Shown here in pieces: positions 1-7,834 of a stretch of DNA of 64,000 bases. The stretch comes from JAXHUM01 sp034189325 (GTDB taxonomy: Bacteria > Desulfobacterota > DSM-4660 > Desulfatiglandales > Desulfatiglandaceae): positions 62,001-126,000 of the forward strand of contig JAXHUM010000054.1 of NCBI GenBank assembly GCA_034189325.1. Direction: 5' to 3'. The translations under genes and the position numbers were made by a program. The number at the start of each line of letters is the position of its first letter. Position 1 is the first letter of the stretch. The notes beneath the pieces were generated by a model. That model had not been told where the DNA came from. It made no database searches and saw nothing but the letters and a program-made list of their open reading frames with translations.

Positions 1-1
1 A

Positions 2-256
2 GATCTGGTTACATTGATCTTTGGTGTGGCGATCATGCTCGTTTGGGCCGGACTGGTTGAGGCCTTCTTTTCTCAGTATCACGAGCCGGTGCTTCCCTAT
101 GAGCTCAAAATCGGCTTTGGGGTGGTGGAAATGATTGCGCTCACCCTGTTCCTTGGAAAATCAGGAAAGACAAAGGCGGACAAGAAGGGGGAGGTATCCA
201 CGGCCCCTGGTTTGCGATCTCAATTTCAGGCACAAACCGAAGGTTTTTCTTCATGA
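2..256 (+). CDS. SpoIIM-like (DUF95) membrane protein, C-terminal end only
   Basis: The reading frame is open from the left edge of the window, so only the C-terminal part (about 85 residues) is present. It has one hydrophobic segment (FGVAIMLVWAGLVEAFFSQY), a second hydrophobic helix near VVEMIALTLFL, and a basic, polar tail. The pattern of Gly-Leu-Val-Glu-Ala-Phe followed by an aromatic/Pro loop resembles the C-terminus of stage II sporulation protein M family proteins, which in non-sporulating bacteria sit beside RDD-family genes. The stop overlaps the next start as ATGA, so the two are translationally coupled. The family call is by resemblance and neighbourhood only. Confidence 0.5.
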   Translation, partial: DLVTLIFGVAIMLVWAGLVEAFFSQYHEPVLPYELKIGFGVVEMIALTLFLGKSGKTKADKKGEVSTAPGLRSQFQAQTEGFSS

Positions 257-1020
257 CCCAAGCAAAGGCCAATACCCTGACGATCCACACACCTGAGGGA
301 GTCGCTTTTTCTTTTCAACTCTCCGGACCGATCATACGCTTTTTGGCGTGGCAGATAGACCTTTTTGCCATAGCCGTGATCTCTATTTCCGTCATGACAC
401 TCCTTCGCCTCATCAGCATCTTCAGCGTGGATCTGGCATGGGCCGTCACGGGAATAGCCTTTTTTGTCATTTCTATCGGTTACGGTATTGCGATGGAATG
501 GTATTGGCGCGGCCAAACCATCGGGAAAAGGCTGTTCCATTTGAGGGTTATGGATGCACAGGCATTGAGACTGCAGTTCAGCCAGATTGTCATTCGAAAT
601 CTGCTCCGATTTATCGACAGCCTGCCCATATTCTACCTCGTCGGAGGACTAGCCTGCCTCATCACCCGTCACGCCCAACGCCTGGGAGACCTGGCCTCCA
701 ATACAGTGGTGGTGTGGACACCCCCTATCCCTGAGCCGCACCTGGATCAGCTCCTGAAAGACAAGTACAATTCATTCCACGACTTTCCACGCCTGGAGGC
801 CCGTCTTCGGCAGCGCACTTCTCCTCAAGAGGCGGGCGTGGCCCTTCAGGCCCTGCTCCGTCGGGACAAACTCGACCCTCAGGCACGGGTTGATCTCTTT
901 GAAGACATTGCCTCCCACTTCAGGGCCCTTGTCGAATTCCCACAAGAGGCTGTCCATGGAATTTCAGATGAGCAATATGTGCGAAACATTGTGGATGTCC
1001 TGTACCGGTCATCCACATAG
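253..1020 (+). CDS. RDD-family integral membrane protein
   Basis: A 255-residue protein. Residues ~20-160 form the RDD domain: an Arg-containing first helix (IIRFLAWQIDLFAIAVI), a second hydrophobic helix, the GQTIGKRLFHLRVMD loop typical of the family, and a third membrane segment near LPIFYLVGGLACL followed by RLGDLASNTVVV. The C-terminal ~90 residues are soluble, helical and charged, longer than in minimal RDD proteins. The start overlaps the stop of the SpoIIM-like gene (ATGA). RDD proteins are proposed transporters or envelope proteins of unknown substrate; the SpoIIM-RDD pairing is a common arrangement but its role is unknown. Confidence 0.85.
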   Translation: MTQAKANTLTIHTPEGVAFSFQLSGPIIRFLAWQIDLFAIAVISISVMTLLRLISIFSVDLAWAVTGIAFFVISIGYGIAMEWYWRGQTIGKRLFHLRVMDAQALRLQFSQIVIRNLLRFIDSLPIFYLVGGLACLITRHAQRLGDLASNTVVVWTPPIPEPHLDQLLKDKYNSFHDFPRLEARLRQRTSPQEAGVALQALLRRDKLDPQARVDLFEDIASHFRALVEFPQEAVHGISDEQYVRNIVDVLYRSST

Positions 1021-1209
1021 TCTTGAAATCGGAAAGCGATTCGGTTTTGGGAGAGGGAGGGATCGCCCCCATGAGCAGTCGACGGGCACTGAGGCAATTA
1101 AGGGCAAAAGCTTGCGGAAGATTTTCGGTGGGCACAACGATGCCGTTGTCTGATGTCTGAATTACCTCTTTTCACTTAATGGATATGCCCTGATCATAAT
1201 GGAGGAATA

Positions 1210-1554
1210 ATGAGTGATATTTTCCCATATCCAATTTCAAAGCTGCCTAAGGCTGACATCCCGCTTGAAGGCTTGAAAGCATACCTTTCTCAAGCGTCTG
1301 ATCATCAAATTATCTTCATGGAATTTGAAAAGGATGTTGAGCTTTTCGAGCATTCTCATTCGGCCCAATACGGAATTGTTCTTGAAGGTAAAATCGATCT
1401 CGTGATTGGAGGTGTCAGTCACACATTTACCAAAGGTGATCGGTACGTCATTCCCGAGGGTGTGGTTCACTCGGGTAAAATCTATGCGGGATATGCAGAT
1501 GTTTCTTTTTTTGATGAGAAAGATCGTTACAAAGCAAAGGAACAAGGCATTTAA
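1210..1554 (+). CDS. Small cupin-domain protein
   Basis: A 114-residue single-domain cupin. Cupin motif 1 is visible as EHSHSAQYGIVLEGKID (two His and the Gly of the beta turn) and motif 2 as GDRYVIPEGVVHSGKI with its conserved Pro and His. These would bind one metal ion in a small beta barrel. A clear ribosome-binding site (ggaggaa) precedes the ATG. Such stand-alone cupins are often metal-dependent isomerases, dioxygenases or ligand sensors; nothing here fixes the substrate. It stands alone with a terminator-like hairpin 30 bases after its stop. Confidence 0.85.
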   Translation: MSDIFPYPISKLPKADIPLEGLKAYLSQASDHQIIFMEFEKDVELFEHSHSAQYGIVLEGKIDLVIGGVSHTFTKGDRYVIPEGVVHSGKIYAGYADVSFFDEKDRYKAKEQGI

Positions 1555-1583
1555 GCATATCAAGGCGCTTACCTCAGACGGCT

Positions 1584-1610
1584 AAAACCGCGACGCGCTG
1601 AGCGGTTTTT
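1584..1610 (+). terminator. Rho-independent terminator after the cupin gene
   Basis: An 8-bp perfect stem (aaaaccgc / gcggtttt) with a 10-base loop, ending in a run of five T. It lies 30 bases past the cupin stop codon. Confidence 0.7.
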
Positions 1611-2238
1611 GTACCAACAGATTAATGAGCTTCCAACAAGGTCTATTCGTTTAAGTCGCCGCTGGTTAGCTCACCAACATGGAAACTGAGACAAGTTCCG
1701 CAAATAACATTAAAGGCCGACAAATAAAGGATTCGTTTCGAGTTGAGGGACGAGAGCTCGGCACTAAACCTTGGTTCAAGAAGCCGCAATCAATAGGGAA
1801 AAGGTTGTTAGTTTCAGAGAGTCTTTGAAGTCCGGATGAGGAGGGAGATCTGCAAAATAAGGATTAAGCAAGGGACCATCGAAAAGGAAGCCATGGTTTA
1901 TGGCCAAAAATGGCTGATCAAATGCTTAAAAATCGTTCTTTGGGCAGACGGGTATTGTAAGACATGCCCAGGGCAACTCTTGTAGTATATTCAGGATTGA
2001 TTTTGTTACACTTATCTTTTATCTGGAAGATCCCCATCTGGGTGGGGGTTTCAAAAAAGCAGTAAACCTTGGAGTTTTTCCGCAACAGACACAAATGATT
2101 TCTGTGTTTTTAGGTTCCGGTATTTCAGGTGAGAGTTTACGGACGATATCACGGATGAATGGAATCAGATTGACAATAGAGCCAATATTGACGCAGATCC
2201 TCTTCAATGATAACTTCTAACCTCTTATTGTAAAAGCT
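1611..2238. other. Gene-poor stretch
   Basis: About 630 bases with no convincing gene on either strand. A 62-codon leftward frame (2019-2207) has no ribosome-binding site and no recognisable motif, and looks like chance. A short GC-rich inverted repeat (cccca...tgggg) near 2035-2050 is the only structure seen. No tRNA or repeat array was found. Confidence 0.5.
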
Positions 2239-2433
2239 ATGATCCCTGCTGTTCTTTCAATTCTATTCCCAGGGCTCGGTCAAATCTATTACGGCGAATA
2301 TGTTCGAGCCATTATGATTATTATTGCACTTACTCCTCTTTATCCAGCAGCACTTATCTGGAGTATTATTGATGTAATAAGGCTCAATAAACAAGACACG
2401 GAGCCACATTTTCTTCTAATTTTTGCACCTTAA
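2239..2433 (+). CDS. Small TM2-like membrane protein
   Basis: A 64-residue protein with two membrane helices joined by a short loop. It begins PAVLSILFPGLGQIYYGEY, matching the 'hydrophobic-FPGLGQIY-G' signature of small TM2-like proteins, and has a second helix (AIMIIIALTPLYPAALIWSI) followed by DVIRLN, also typical. No good ribosome-binding site is visible and it stands alone in a gene-poor stretch, so expression is uncertain. Function unknown. Confidence 0.5.
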   Translation: MIPAVLSILFPGLGQIYYGEYVRAIMIIIALTPLYPAALIWSIIDVIRLNKQDTEPHFLLIFAP

Positions 2434-2466
2434 ATTTGCGCTACAGTTAGATCCGCACTCTTTTAT

Positions 2467-2530
2467 AATGCCCCCGCTTCATTTAATTCTCCGGTTGCTT
2501 GTTAAATTGTTTTCTCAAGGCGGGGCATTT
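2467..2530. repeat. Inverted repeat of a GC-rich box
   Basis: The sequence aatgcccccgctt (2468-2480) is answered by an almost complementary aaggcggggcattt (2518-2531), about 37 bases apart, in otherwise AT-rich DNA just downstream of the small Lys-rich gene. It could fold into an imperfect hairpin and act as that gene's 3' end. Weak evidence. Confidence 0.3.
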
Positions 2531-2552
2531 GATAAAACTGCTTTCAATGCTG

Positions 2553-2696
2553 TTAATCTTCCTGAGGAAAAACATTCGTCTCTTCCTCAGCGGAATCCCT
2601 CTGTTTCTCCAGCTTACGCTGCTTTTTTTTCTCTTTCTTCTTTTTCTTTGCCAATTCTTTCTTGCGCTTTTCAAATGAATAGTTTGGTTTGCCCAA
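2553..2696 (-). CDS. Small Lys/Glu-rich protein encoded beside the cold-shock gene
   Basis: A 47-residue protein starting at a TTG codon (2694-2696) preceded six bases upstream by a strong aaggag site. That start gives LGKPNYSFEKRKKELAKK, a highly charged helix with a run of lysines. A longer reading from an ATG at 2780 would begin inside the cold-shock gene's terminator hairpin and is unlikely. From memory, very short proteins of the 'NYxFEKRxKEL(A/E)KKKKKE' type occur next to cold-shock genes in several proteobacteria, which supports it being real. Probably nucleic-acid binding or disordered; function unknown. Confidence 0.7.
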   Translation of the reverse strand: MGKPNYSFEKRKKELAKKKKKEKKKQRKLEKQRDSAEEETNVFPQED

Positions 2697-2748
2697 GGCT
2701 TTCTCCTTATTCACTCTCCGTATTCGACGTAAAAGGCGCTGCCGCAAG

Positions 2749-2778
2749 AAAAGACCCCGTAGAATACGGGGGCTTTTC
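2749..2778 (-). terminator. Terminator after the cold-shock gene
   Basis: A 7-bp GC-rich stem (ccccgta / tacgggg) with a 3-base loop, flanked by T-rich sequence on both strands. It lies about 20 bases past the cold-shock stop and before the small Lys-rich gene, so the latter may depend on read-through or its own promoter. Confidence 0.7.
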
Positions 2779-2796
2779 AATGGTCAATATCAGTAC

Positions 2797-2997
2797 TTAC
2801 TGCTGGACAACATTCTCTGCGGCCGGACCTTTGGGTCCATCAACAACATCGAAGGTCACCCGCGCACCTTCATCCAGAGATTTGAAGCCCTGGGACTGAA
2901 TTGCCGAATGATGCACAAATACATCCTTGCCGCCATCCTGCTCAATAAAACCAAAACCTTTCGAATCATTAAACCACTTTACTGTTCCTTCAGCCAT
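2797..2997 (-). CDS. Cold-shock domain protein (CspA family)
   Basis: A 66-residue single cold-shock domain with both RNA-binding motifs: RNP1 as KGFGFI and RNP2 as VFVHHSAI. It opens with the usual EGTVKWFNDSKGFGFIEQDG and ends with GPAAENV, matching the family over its full length. A good aaggag site lies nine bases upstream of the ATG. The protein binds single-stranded RNA/DNA and melts secondary structure. Its neighbours, a DEAD-box RNA helicase upstream and a tiny Lys-rich protein downstream, fit a shared role in RNA structure control. Confidence 0.95.
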   Translation of the reverse strand: MAEGTVKWFNDSKGFGFIEQDGGKDVFVHHSAIQSQGFKSLDEGARVTFDVVDGPKGPAAENVVQQ

Positions 2998-3104
2998 CTT
3001 GTATTACTCCTTTGTTATGGGTTACTTATGGTAACCACATTGTTATAGAGCCGAGGCATCATTTGATACTTCGACTGGAAGCCTGGGTGTCCAGGCAAAA
3101 TAGG

Positions 3105-4373
3105 TTATCGGTGCGCAGTCTTGCTTATGCCAAAATCGAAGGAGGAAGCCCTGTTGCGCCGGCTTTTGCCACGGCCAGCCGTAACCGCTTTCTTTCTTCT
3201 CGGCATCTGCCTTGAAATATTTCTCCTTTTTTGTTCACGAACACCCCCTCCTGCCTCACAGACAAAAGCAGGGGGCACCTCGCGGAGCATCTTTTTACCG
3301 AGCTTGTGCTCAATGAGAGAAATGATCTTGCTGTCCTCCCGGCTGACAAAGCTCAAGGCCTGACCGGTCCGTGTGGCCCGGCCCGTTCGCCCGGTGCGGT
3401 GGGTATAGGCTTCGGCCGTGTCCGGCACATCATAGTTGATGACATGAGAAATCCCGAGCACATCAAGGCCACGGGCCGCAATATCCGTGGCGACCAGAAT
3501 CTTGAAGGTACCGTCACGAAATCCATCCAGGGCCCGCTGCCGTTTTTGTTGGGAGAGATTGCCTTGCAGCGATGTAGCGCTATAGCCGGCCTTAGATAAA
3601 TGCAGGGCCAGACTTTTTGCCTTGTGCTTGGTGCGAGTGAAGACGAGTGTGCTGTTCATTTCCCGCTCTTGGATTATGCTCTTTAGTAAAGAGGTCTTCC
3701 GTTCTTTTGCAACCTGAAAAAGGACATGCGAGATTGTTGGAAGCGGCAGGGTGTGGTTGATCTGTATCCTTGCCGGGTTCCGCAAAATTTTTTCAGCGAG
3801 GTGACTGATTGGCTTGGGCATGGTGGCGGAAAAAATCAGGGATTGACGCTCCCTGGGCAGCTGTCTGATGATCTCCCGGATGTCCGGGAGAAACCCCTTG
3901 TCAAACATGTGGTCTGCCTCATCAAGAACCAGCACCTCAACGGCGCCGAGGTTGACGGCCTTTTGATCGAGGAGGTCGAGCAGGCGGCCGGGACAGGCAA
4001 CGACAATTTCCACACCGGCACGGATTTTTTTGATCTGCGGCTGTTTGCCCACACCGCCATAAATGACAACGCTACGCAGGCCGGTCTTTTGCGCCATCCT
4101 GCCGATGTTGTCATGGATCTGCTCAGCCAGCTCTCTGGTGGGAGCCACGATCAGGGCCCGCACTCTCTTGCGGGGCCCCTCGATCAGCCGCTGGAGAATG
4201 GGCAAAACAAAAGCTGCGGTCTTCCCGGTACCGGTCTGAGCCAGGCCAATGATATCGCGGCCTGCAAGGATCGAGGGGATAGCCCCTTTCTGAATCGGGG
4301 TGGGGACGGTATAGCCACAGGCAGCAATGCCGGTGTTTATCTTCGGGTGAAATTGAAAATTTTCAAAACTCAT
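3105..4373 (-). CDS. DEAD-box ATP-dependent RNA helicase (RhlE type)
   Basis: A 422-residue helicase with two RecA-like domains. Visible motifs in order: Q motif (FQFHPKINTGIAACGYTVPT), motif I AQTGTGKT, Ia PTRELAEQ, Ib as ACPGRLLDLL, II LDEADHMFD, III SATMP, then domain 2 with IV LVFTRTKHKAK, V ATDIAARGLD and VI HRTGRTGR. Motif Ib normally reads TPGR; here the Thr is Cys. The C-terminus is a short basic tail rich in Arg/Lys, as in RhlE proteins. It lies just upstream of the cold-shock gene on the same strand, consistent with roles in RNA remodelling at low temperature or ribosome assembly. Confidence 0.93.
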   Translation of the reverse strand: MSFENFQFHPKINTGIAACGYTVPTPIQKGAIPSILAGRDIIGLAQTGTGKTAAFVLPILQRLIEGPRKRVRALIVAPTRELAEQIHDNIGRMAQKTGLRSVVIYGGVGKQPQIKKIRAGVEIVVACPGRLLDLLDQKAVNLGAVEVLVLDEADHMFDKGFLPDIREIIRQLPRERQSLIFSATMPKPISHLAEKILRNPARIQINHTLPLPTISHVLFQVAKERKTSLLKSIIQEREMNSTLVFTRTKHKAKSLALHLSKAGYSATSLQGNLSQQKRQRALDGFRDGTFKILVATDIAARGLDVLGISHVINYDVPDTAEAYTHRTGRTGRATRTGQALSFVSREDSKIISLIEHKLGKKMLREVPPAFVCEAGGGVREQKRRNISRQMPRRKKAVTAGRGKSRRNRASSFDFGISKTAHR

Positions 4374-5232
4374 AAATACTCCTAATATTACATTTTGATC
4401 TGCCAGAGCTTTTCCCTGGTTTCTCGACCTGCGGATTCATTAAGATCAGCCGGTCATTCTTCTGTTTGTTTTATGAAATGGTTGGGCTGGTGATATCTGT
4501 TTTCAGAACCGGGCCGTGGGGCTGAGAAGGCCGCCACAGGCAGTTTCTGACATGTTGTAACAAAGGGTTTACCACATAAAGTTTCGTGCTGTTTCTCCCG
4601 TTTAAGTAATAAGCAGAAACTTCAACGGTAACGAACGATGATTTCAAAACAACGAGGTTAACGAGGACAACCTGAATGGGTTTGCTCCTACTTGATGGGA
4701 TATTTATATGTACAATACACTATTGCGCAGACTTTGCAAAGAAATAAAAAATAAATTTTGTGCCAGAGTCCTCAGCGCTTGGTGGGGTATTCGCAATAGT
4801 CTCCCAATCGGCACCTTTATTAACGGTATTTATCGGGTTGCAAAATCCGCCCGAAGAGTTTAGTGAATTTTCACCGACAGTTCTTTGACAAATAAAGACC
4901 TTGATCCCTGACCCATTGATTGGTCATGCCGGTCTGCGTGCCCGGTGTCCAGGCCTGGTGCCAGGGACCTTTTCGGCTTATGGCTACTTGATGGCAGTGT
5001 GCCAAGCTTGCGAGGTTCACGCACCTTTAACAAGGCTGCGGGTCCCTTTCTCAGATACACCTGATCGATAGCGAAAAGTCGTCTCTTTTGTGTCTAGATT
5101 TAGTTATGCTCTGACCGTGAAATGTGCTCTTTTTTCTTGCTTTTCTTAAAAATAAAATATAAATATCCTCGTCCGTCTTTATTGAGACACTTGAGTCGCC
5201 GGTCTTCTCTTGTCAGATCTCCGGGACTTTCT
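4374..5232. other. Long intergenic region between helicase and speD
   Basis: About 860 bases separating the divergent helicase and polyamine operons. No frame in it has family resemblance or a ribosome-binding site. It must hold both promoters and possibly a long 5' leader for the helicase mRNA. I saw no tRNA, riboswitch or repeat. Confidence 0.5.
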
Positions 5233-5246
5233 AAAGATATATCTTT
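5233..5246. promoter_or_regulatory. Perfect 14-bp palindrome upstream of speD
   Basis: The palindrome aaagatatatcttt sits about 30 bases before the speD start. Its position suits an operator or a promoter element for the polyamine operon. No regulator is assigned. Confidence 0.35.
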
Positions 5247-5276
5247 TAGCGTGACAAATTTCGGGAGTATTTATGG

Positions 5277-5696
5277 TTGCCGATGAAGACCCTTTCAGCC
5301 CCCACAAAAGAGCATACGGCCCAAGGAGATTATTATGTCCTTGATGGTGATACCAAATATGCGGGGATTCACCTTCTCGCAGAGCTTTGGCATGCACGAT
5401 ACCTTAGGGATGCCACCAAGATTCGAAAAATCCTTATCAACTCCATCGAAGCCTGTGGTGCGACCATGCTCAGTATCGATCTCCACACCTTTTCCCCAAA
5501 CGGCGGCGTATCAGGCGTCGCTGTCCTTCAAGAGTCACACATAAGTATTCATACATGGCCGGAGTTTGAGTATGCAGCAGTTGATATATTTGTCTGCGGC
5601 AAAATCAAACCCCACAGCGCTGTCGAAATCCTTGAAGCCGAATTCCAACCAAAACGGATGGAACTAACAGAGATAAAAAGAGGAATATTAACATGA
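5277..5696 (+). CDS. speD: S-adenosylmethionine decarboxylase proenzyme
   Basis: A 139-residue class 1B AdoMet decarboxylase. The self-cleavage region reads ESHISIHTWPE, where the Ser of HIS becomes the pyruvoyl group and the following His and the GATMLSID Cys-region residues assist processing. YAAVDIFVCG follows as expected. The enzyme makes decarboxylated AdoMet, the aminopropyl donor for spermidine. The start is uncertain: TTG at 5277 has a ggag site nine bases upstream, while ATG at 5283 is six bases on. The stop overlaps the speE start (ATGA), giving a coupled operon. Confidence 0.95.
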   Translation: MPMKTLSAPTKEHTAQGDYYVLDGDTKYAGIHLLAELWHARYLRDATKIRKILINSIEACGATMLSIDLHTFSPNGGVSGVAVLQESHISIHTWPEFEYAAVDIFVCGKIKPHSAVEILEAEFQPKRMELTEIKRGILT

Positions 5697-6574
5697 ATGG
5701 GCGTAGTAGCATCGCTAAGGACTGGATCTGCGAAAAATGGGAGAATGTAGAAATCCGTTATAGGCCAAAAGAAATCTTACAGGATTTGAAGACCAATTTT
5801 CAACATTTGATGCTTGTTGACACGTTTCAATATGGAAAGATGCTTATACTGGATGGAATTGTCCAAACCACGGAAAAAGATGAATTCATCTATCATGAGA
5901 TGATGGCGCATGTACCTTTATTCTCCCATCCAAATCCACGAAAAGTCCTGATCATCGGCGGAGGCGACGGAGGTGTTCTGAGGGAAGTATTAAAACATGA
6001 AAGTGTTGAAGAGGCAACTCTTGTAGAGATCGACGCCAAAGTCATTGATTTCTGCAAAAGCCATTTGCCCACTATTAGTAACGGAGCGTTCGATGATAAA
6101 CGCGCCACAATCATAAACGCTGACGGGGGAGAATTCGTCAAAAAGACAAATAACAGCTACGATATCGTTATCGTAGATTCACCCGACCCGATCGGTCCAG
6201 CTCAGGTCCTATTTTCTGCAGAGTTTTACCAGGATATTCATAGAATTATGAAACCAGATGGTATTATGGTTCGTCAAACCGGGTCGACACAAATGCAGAG
6301 AGATGAGCAGGAACAGGCCTATAGGATATTGAAGAATATATTTCAGTATAATGCATTCTATCTGTATTCCGTACCCACCTATATAGGAGGGTTTTTCTCC
6401 TCTTTATTCTCTTCAGATAGCATCGATCCTATAGGGAAGAAACATGAAAATAAAAGCAAGGAAGATCTAATCAAATTTCAAACAAAATACTACAACGAGA
6501 AGATCCATTCCGGGGCATTCGATCTACCACCGTTTATGGAGGACATTTGTTGCGATGCTTTCCAACGAGAATAA
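5693..6574 (+). CDS. speE: Spermidine synthase
   Basis: A 293-residue polyamine aminopropyltransferase. Residues near 84-95 carry the AdoMet-type nucleotide loop IIGGGDGGVLREV, followed by the acidic VEIDAKVIDFCK strand and the catalytic stretch IVDSPDPIGPAQVLFS. The N-terminal small domain has the substrate-gating YHEMMAHVPLFSH. It transfers the aminopropyl group from decarboxylated AdoMet, supplied by SpeD, to putrescine. It is translationally coupled to speD upstream and overlaps the next gene by 20 bases. The polyamine that is actually made (spermidine or an analogue) cannot be read from sequence. Confidence 0.93.
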   Translation: MNGRSSIAKDWICEKWENVEIRYRPKEILQDLKTNFQHLMLVDTFQYGKMLILDGIVQTTEKDEFIYHEMMAHVPLFSHPNPRKVLIIGGGDGGVLREVLKHESVEEATLVEIDAKVIDFCKSHLPTISNGAFDDKRATIINADGGEFVKKTNNSYDIVIVDSPDPIGPAQVLFSAEFYQDIHRIMKPDGIMVRQTGSTQMQRDEQEQAYRILKNIFQYNAFYLYSVPTYIGGFFSSLFSSDSIDPIGKKHENKSKEDLIKFQTKYYNEKIHSGAFDLPPFMEDICCDAFQRE

Positions 6575-6959
6575 CGATTATTCTTATGGCACTCCCACAG
6601 AGCCTCCTCTTTTTGGGTGGGAATTGATAATGGATCTCTATGAATGCGCTCATGAAAGCATTGCAACAGAAGAGATCATTCAGCGTTACGCCAAGGAGAT
6701 ATGCAGCGTCATCGATATGGAGCCGTATGGCGACCCCCTTACCCCATATTTTGGTGAAAAACAGGAGCATACCAAGGGCTTCTCTCTTATACAGTTTATA
6801 GAAACATCTTCAATCACCGGTCATTTCTCTGAAAACACAGGTGCGGCCTACATAAATATTTTTTCATGTAAACAGTATGATTTTGAGAAGGCTGAAAAAT
6901 TCACGAAAGCCTTCTTTGGAGCGAAAAGAATCAGTTCACGCTATTTAATACGTAGATAG
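6555..6959 (+). CDS. Divergent SpeD-family homologue, catalytic serine absent
   Basis: A 134-residue protein overlapping the end of speE, so part of the polyamine operon. Its core aligns by eye with SpeD: SSITGHFSENTGAAYINIF here against SHISIHTWPEFEYAAVDIF in the canonical SpeD at 5277-5696, followed by SCK for VCG. The pyruvoyl-forming Ser falls on Thr and the preceding His on Ser; the downstream His is kept. SpeD homologues with changed activity, including amino-acid decarboxylases, and pseudo-enzymes that activate a partner are known in other organisms, so this could be either. A ggagg site lies 12 bases before the ATG. Family call good; function unknown. Confidence 0.75.
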   Translation: MLSNENNDYSYGTPTEPPLFGWELIMDLYECAHESIATEEIIQRYAKEICSVIDMEPYGDPLTPYFGEKQEHTKGFSLIQFIETSSITGHFSENTGAAYINIFSCKQYDFEKAEKFTKAFFGAKRISSRYLIRR

Positions 6960-6980
6960 CCGGATCTTTCATGAAAAATG

Positions 6981-6996
6981 GACCCTATAAAGGGTC
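6981..6996. repeat. Short palindromic hairpin after the polyamine operon
   Basis: gaccct and agggtc pair across a 4-base loop, 20 bases past the last gene of the polyamine operon. There is no T-run, so it is either a weak 3'-end structure or a REP-like palindrome. Confidence 0.35.
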
Positions 6997-7184
6997 ACCC
7001 ATTAAAGGGCCCGGCAAAGTAACAAAACCTCTCCATTGAAGAAAACCTTCTTCTTTTTGGCTTAGCAATTACGTCCGCATAGCTCGGATTCGGTTCCCAC
7101 CCATGCCCGTTTCCGCTATTTCGATATTGTAAGTTGACGGTTATCTTAGTCTGATCCGCGCCACTCCCATCTCTCGCCGTTGGG

Positions 7185-7502
7185 AAGGACACGGCAAAGT
7201 ATCCATGCTCTTTAAAGACGAATCACGCACAAATACTGTTGAGAAGCGGTCCGTACAGCCAGTCGAAGCAGATGAAGAGACTCCTCGTGGGATATGCTGT
7301 TTCCTACAACCGTCGGCATAACAGGCGTGGTCCTTTGTCGCAAATCTGTTTTGGATCCATAGTGGTTGAAGAAGATGCCTACTTTCAGAAACTCCTTCGC
7401 TACATTCATCTCAATCTATTGAGATCAATATCGTTGGTGCTGAAATTCCGCAATACCGAGGAGATTAAAAAAATGATTGGCAGGACAAGAAATATCTGCT
7501 GA
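7185..7502 (+). pseudogene. Decayed REP-associated tyrosine transposase (RAYT, Y1_Tnp)
   Basis: Only the middle and C-terminal part of a Y1/HUH transposase survives. The frame reads TNHAQILLRSG, where intact members have the HUH motif NHxHLLLRTG; the second His is Gln. It continues with MKRLLVGYAVSYNRRHNRRG, SIVVEEDAYFQKLLRYIHLN and LLR, all matching the family. The N-terminal third is missing and no start with a ribosome-binding site is present. With its metal-binding motif broken it is inactive. It marks this stretch as a former mobile-element landing site. Confidence 0.8.
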
Positions 7503-7834
7503 AGTGCTTTGGTAAAAGGCAGACGCAAAGAGAAAAAACAGATTAACGACACCAAAAACATGGAGGCAGCCCTCTAATATATCAAAAAGGAATGTCAAAA
7601 TGGGAAGGTGGATATTAAGGCTTTGCAGACCGGGGGCCGGAGGCGTAAAGTATCCCAGATAAGGACTCACTGAATTGACAAATTGGCAAGCCTGTTTGGT
7701 TTTTTCTTGGCAGAAACTGTCTATTGGGAGTTTCGTCATCAGCCGTTGACAAGGCATTGGGTCGCAGAAACAGGTGAAAAATGCTGGTGCCGACTGGCGA
7801 GGGCGTCTCCACTGACCCCCTAAAAGGAGGTAAC
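7503..7834. other. Gene-free accessory stretch
   Basis: About 330 bases between the transposase remnant and the next gene. A leftward frame covering it has no motif or start signal. Two TTGACA-like boxes (near 7674 and 7746) could be promoter elements for the following gene. Confidence 0.4.

Noticed and set aside
2019..2207. 62-codon leftward frame with a CVCCGK motif
   Set aside because: No ribosome-binding site, no family match, isolated in gene-poor DNA.
3726..4385. 219-codon rightward frame opposite the helicase gene
   Set aside because: It mirrors the helicase coding strand, has no family resemblance, and its start lacks a ribosome-binding site.
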